Part shown: one piece after another, positions 63,845-64,000 of the stretch | Position numbering within the stretch: the stretch's first letter is position 1 | Layout of the letters: each line of letters starts with the position of its first letter | NCBI RefSeq assembly: GCF_014633365.1 | Contig: NC_068341.1 | Span: 21,496,339-21,560,338, forward strand | Source of the DNA: Diospyros lotus | Lineage: Eukaryota; Streptophyta; Magnoliopsida; Ericales; Ebenaceae | Reading direction: 5' to 3' | Length of the DNA: 64,000 bases | Translations under genes and position numbers: made by a program | Notes under the pieces: model-generated | What the model saw: only the letters and a program-made list of their open reading frames with translations | Database searches by the model: none | What the model was told of the DNA's origin: nothing

Positions 63845-64000
63845 GGTCGAGGTTGCGTGCCTCATCTTCGGGGGCCGCTGGTAAAGGCTATGGAGGTCAA
63901 GGCTGCGTGCCTTGCCTTCGGGGCCGCTGGCAGAGGTTGTAGGGGCCGAGGCTGCGTGCCTTACCTTTGGGGGCCGCTGGCAGAGGCTATGGAGGCCGAG
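63845..64000. repeat. 49-50-bp minisatellite at the window edge
   Basis: Units of the form GGCTGCGTGCCTT, then CGGGGGCCGCTGG and AGAGGCTATGGAGG, repeat with GCGTGCC at about 63855, 63905 and 63954, so about three copies are visible and the array runs past the end. A degraded unit start (GGCCGAGGCC) is at 63830. It is GC-rich compared with the surrounding DNA. Confidence 0.85.

Larger units (their letters stand above)
63071..64000 (-). mobile_element. 3' end of a Ty3/gypsy element (probably Tat lineage), continues beyond the window
   Basis: Read on the minus strand, internal sequence with a minisatellite (about 63845-64000) leads to the purine tract GGAGTGGGGGGCAAG and then an LTR of about 486 bp. 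The LTR has a TATA box and the leader segment CTTAAGCATTGGAGGGATC, which is typical of plant Tat-group gypsy LTRs in my knowledge. Tandem repeats between pol and the 3' LTR are also common in that group. No pol sequence falls inside the window. The stretch 63573-63840 shows nothing further. Confidence 0.65.

Overview
The window is plant nuclear DNA, most likely from a eudicot. The evidence is a spliced alcohol dehydrogenase gene with the canonical plant exon layout, a DUF1985/Ulp1-type gene typical of plant genomes, plant Ty1/copia and Ty3/gypsy LTR retrotransposons, and a large AT-rich satellite. I cannot name a species.

Layout. About 42 kb (roughly two thirds) is one satellite family with monomers mostly 380-470 bp, in three blocks: 1-9564, 13591-29370 and 34541-51017. 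Each monomer has a poly(A) tract, a core of about 30-bp subrepeats bounded by an inverted repeat that can form a hairpin, a T-rich tract, and a conserved tail of about 250 bp. Monomers are organised into local higher-order repeats: a 6-mer of about 2.59 kb at 21-29 kb, a 4.3-kb period at 0.7-7.2 kb, and 2- and 3-mer modules at 34-50 kb. Two decayed retrotransposons split the array. One is a 5'-truncated Sirevirus-like copia remnant on the + strand (9565-13590). The other is a truncated chromovirus, probably Tekay/Del-like, on the - strand (29371-34540), with one 2.18-kb LTR and several inactivating mutations.

The array ends at about 51017, and a strongly diverged monomer relic follows at 51030-51215. 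Next come a complete solo LTR of 2.64 kb with a perfect 5-bp target duplication (CTATG), an unremarkable stretch, and a minus-strand DUF1985/Ulp1 (C48 peptidase-like) pseudogene of ten recognisable exons (55560-58628). It has premature stops, a damaged splice donor and a triplicated exon unit. Upstream of it is a 0.5-kb cascade of adjacent hairpins (58700-59240) built on GGGCTTCGT/ACGAAGCCC.

The only otherwise well-preserved host gene is a zinc-dependent alcohol dehydrogenase (59959-61998, + strand; 10 exons, 380 codons), with a TATA box about 100 bp upstream of its ATG. Its third intron has collapsed to 12 nt (gt...ag) carrying an in-frame TAA, and its fourth intron has a weak GC donor, so it is probably newly inactivated. 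After it come intergenic DNA, a 21-bp tandem repeat, and the 3' end of a Ty3/gypsy element (probably Tat lineage, - strand) with an LTR at about 63071-63556 and a 49-50-bp minisatellite running off the window edge.

These genes do not form a pathway or operon. The window reads as the edge of a satellite-rich heterochromatic block beside a gene-bearing segment.
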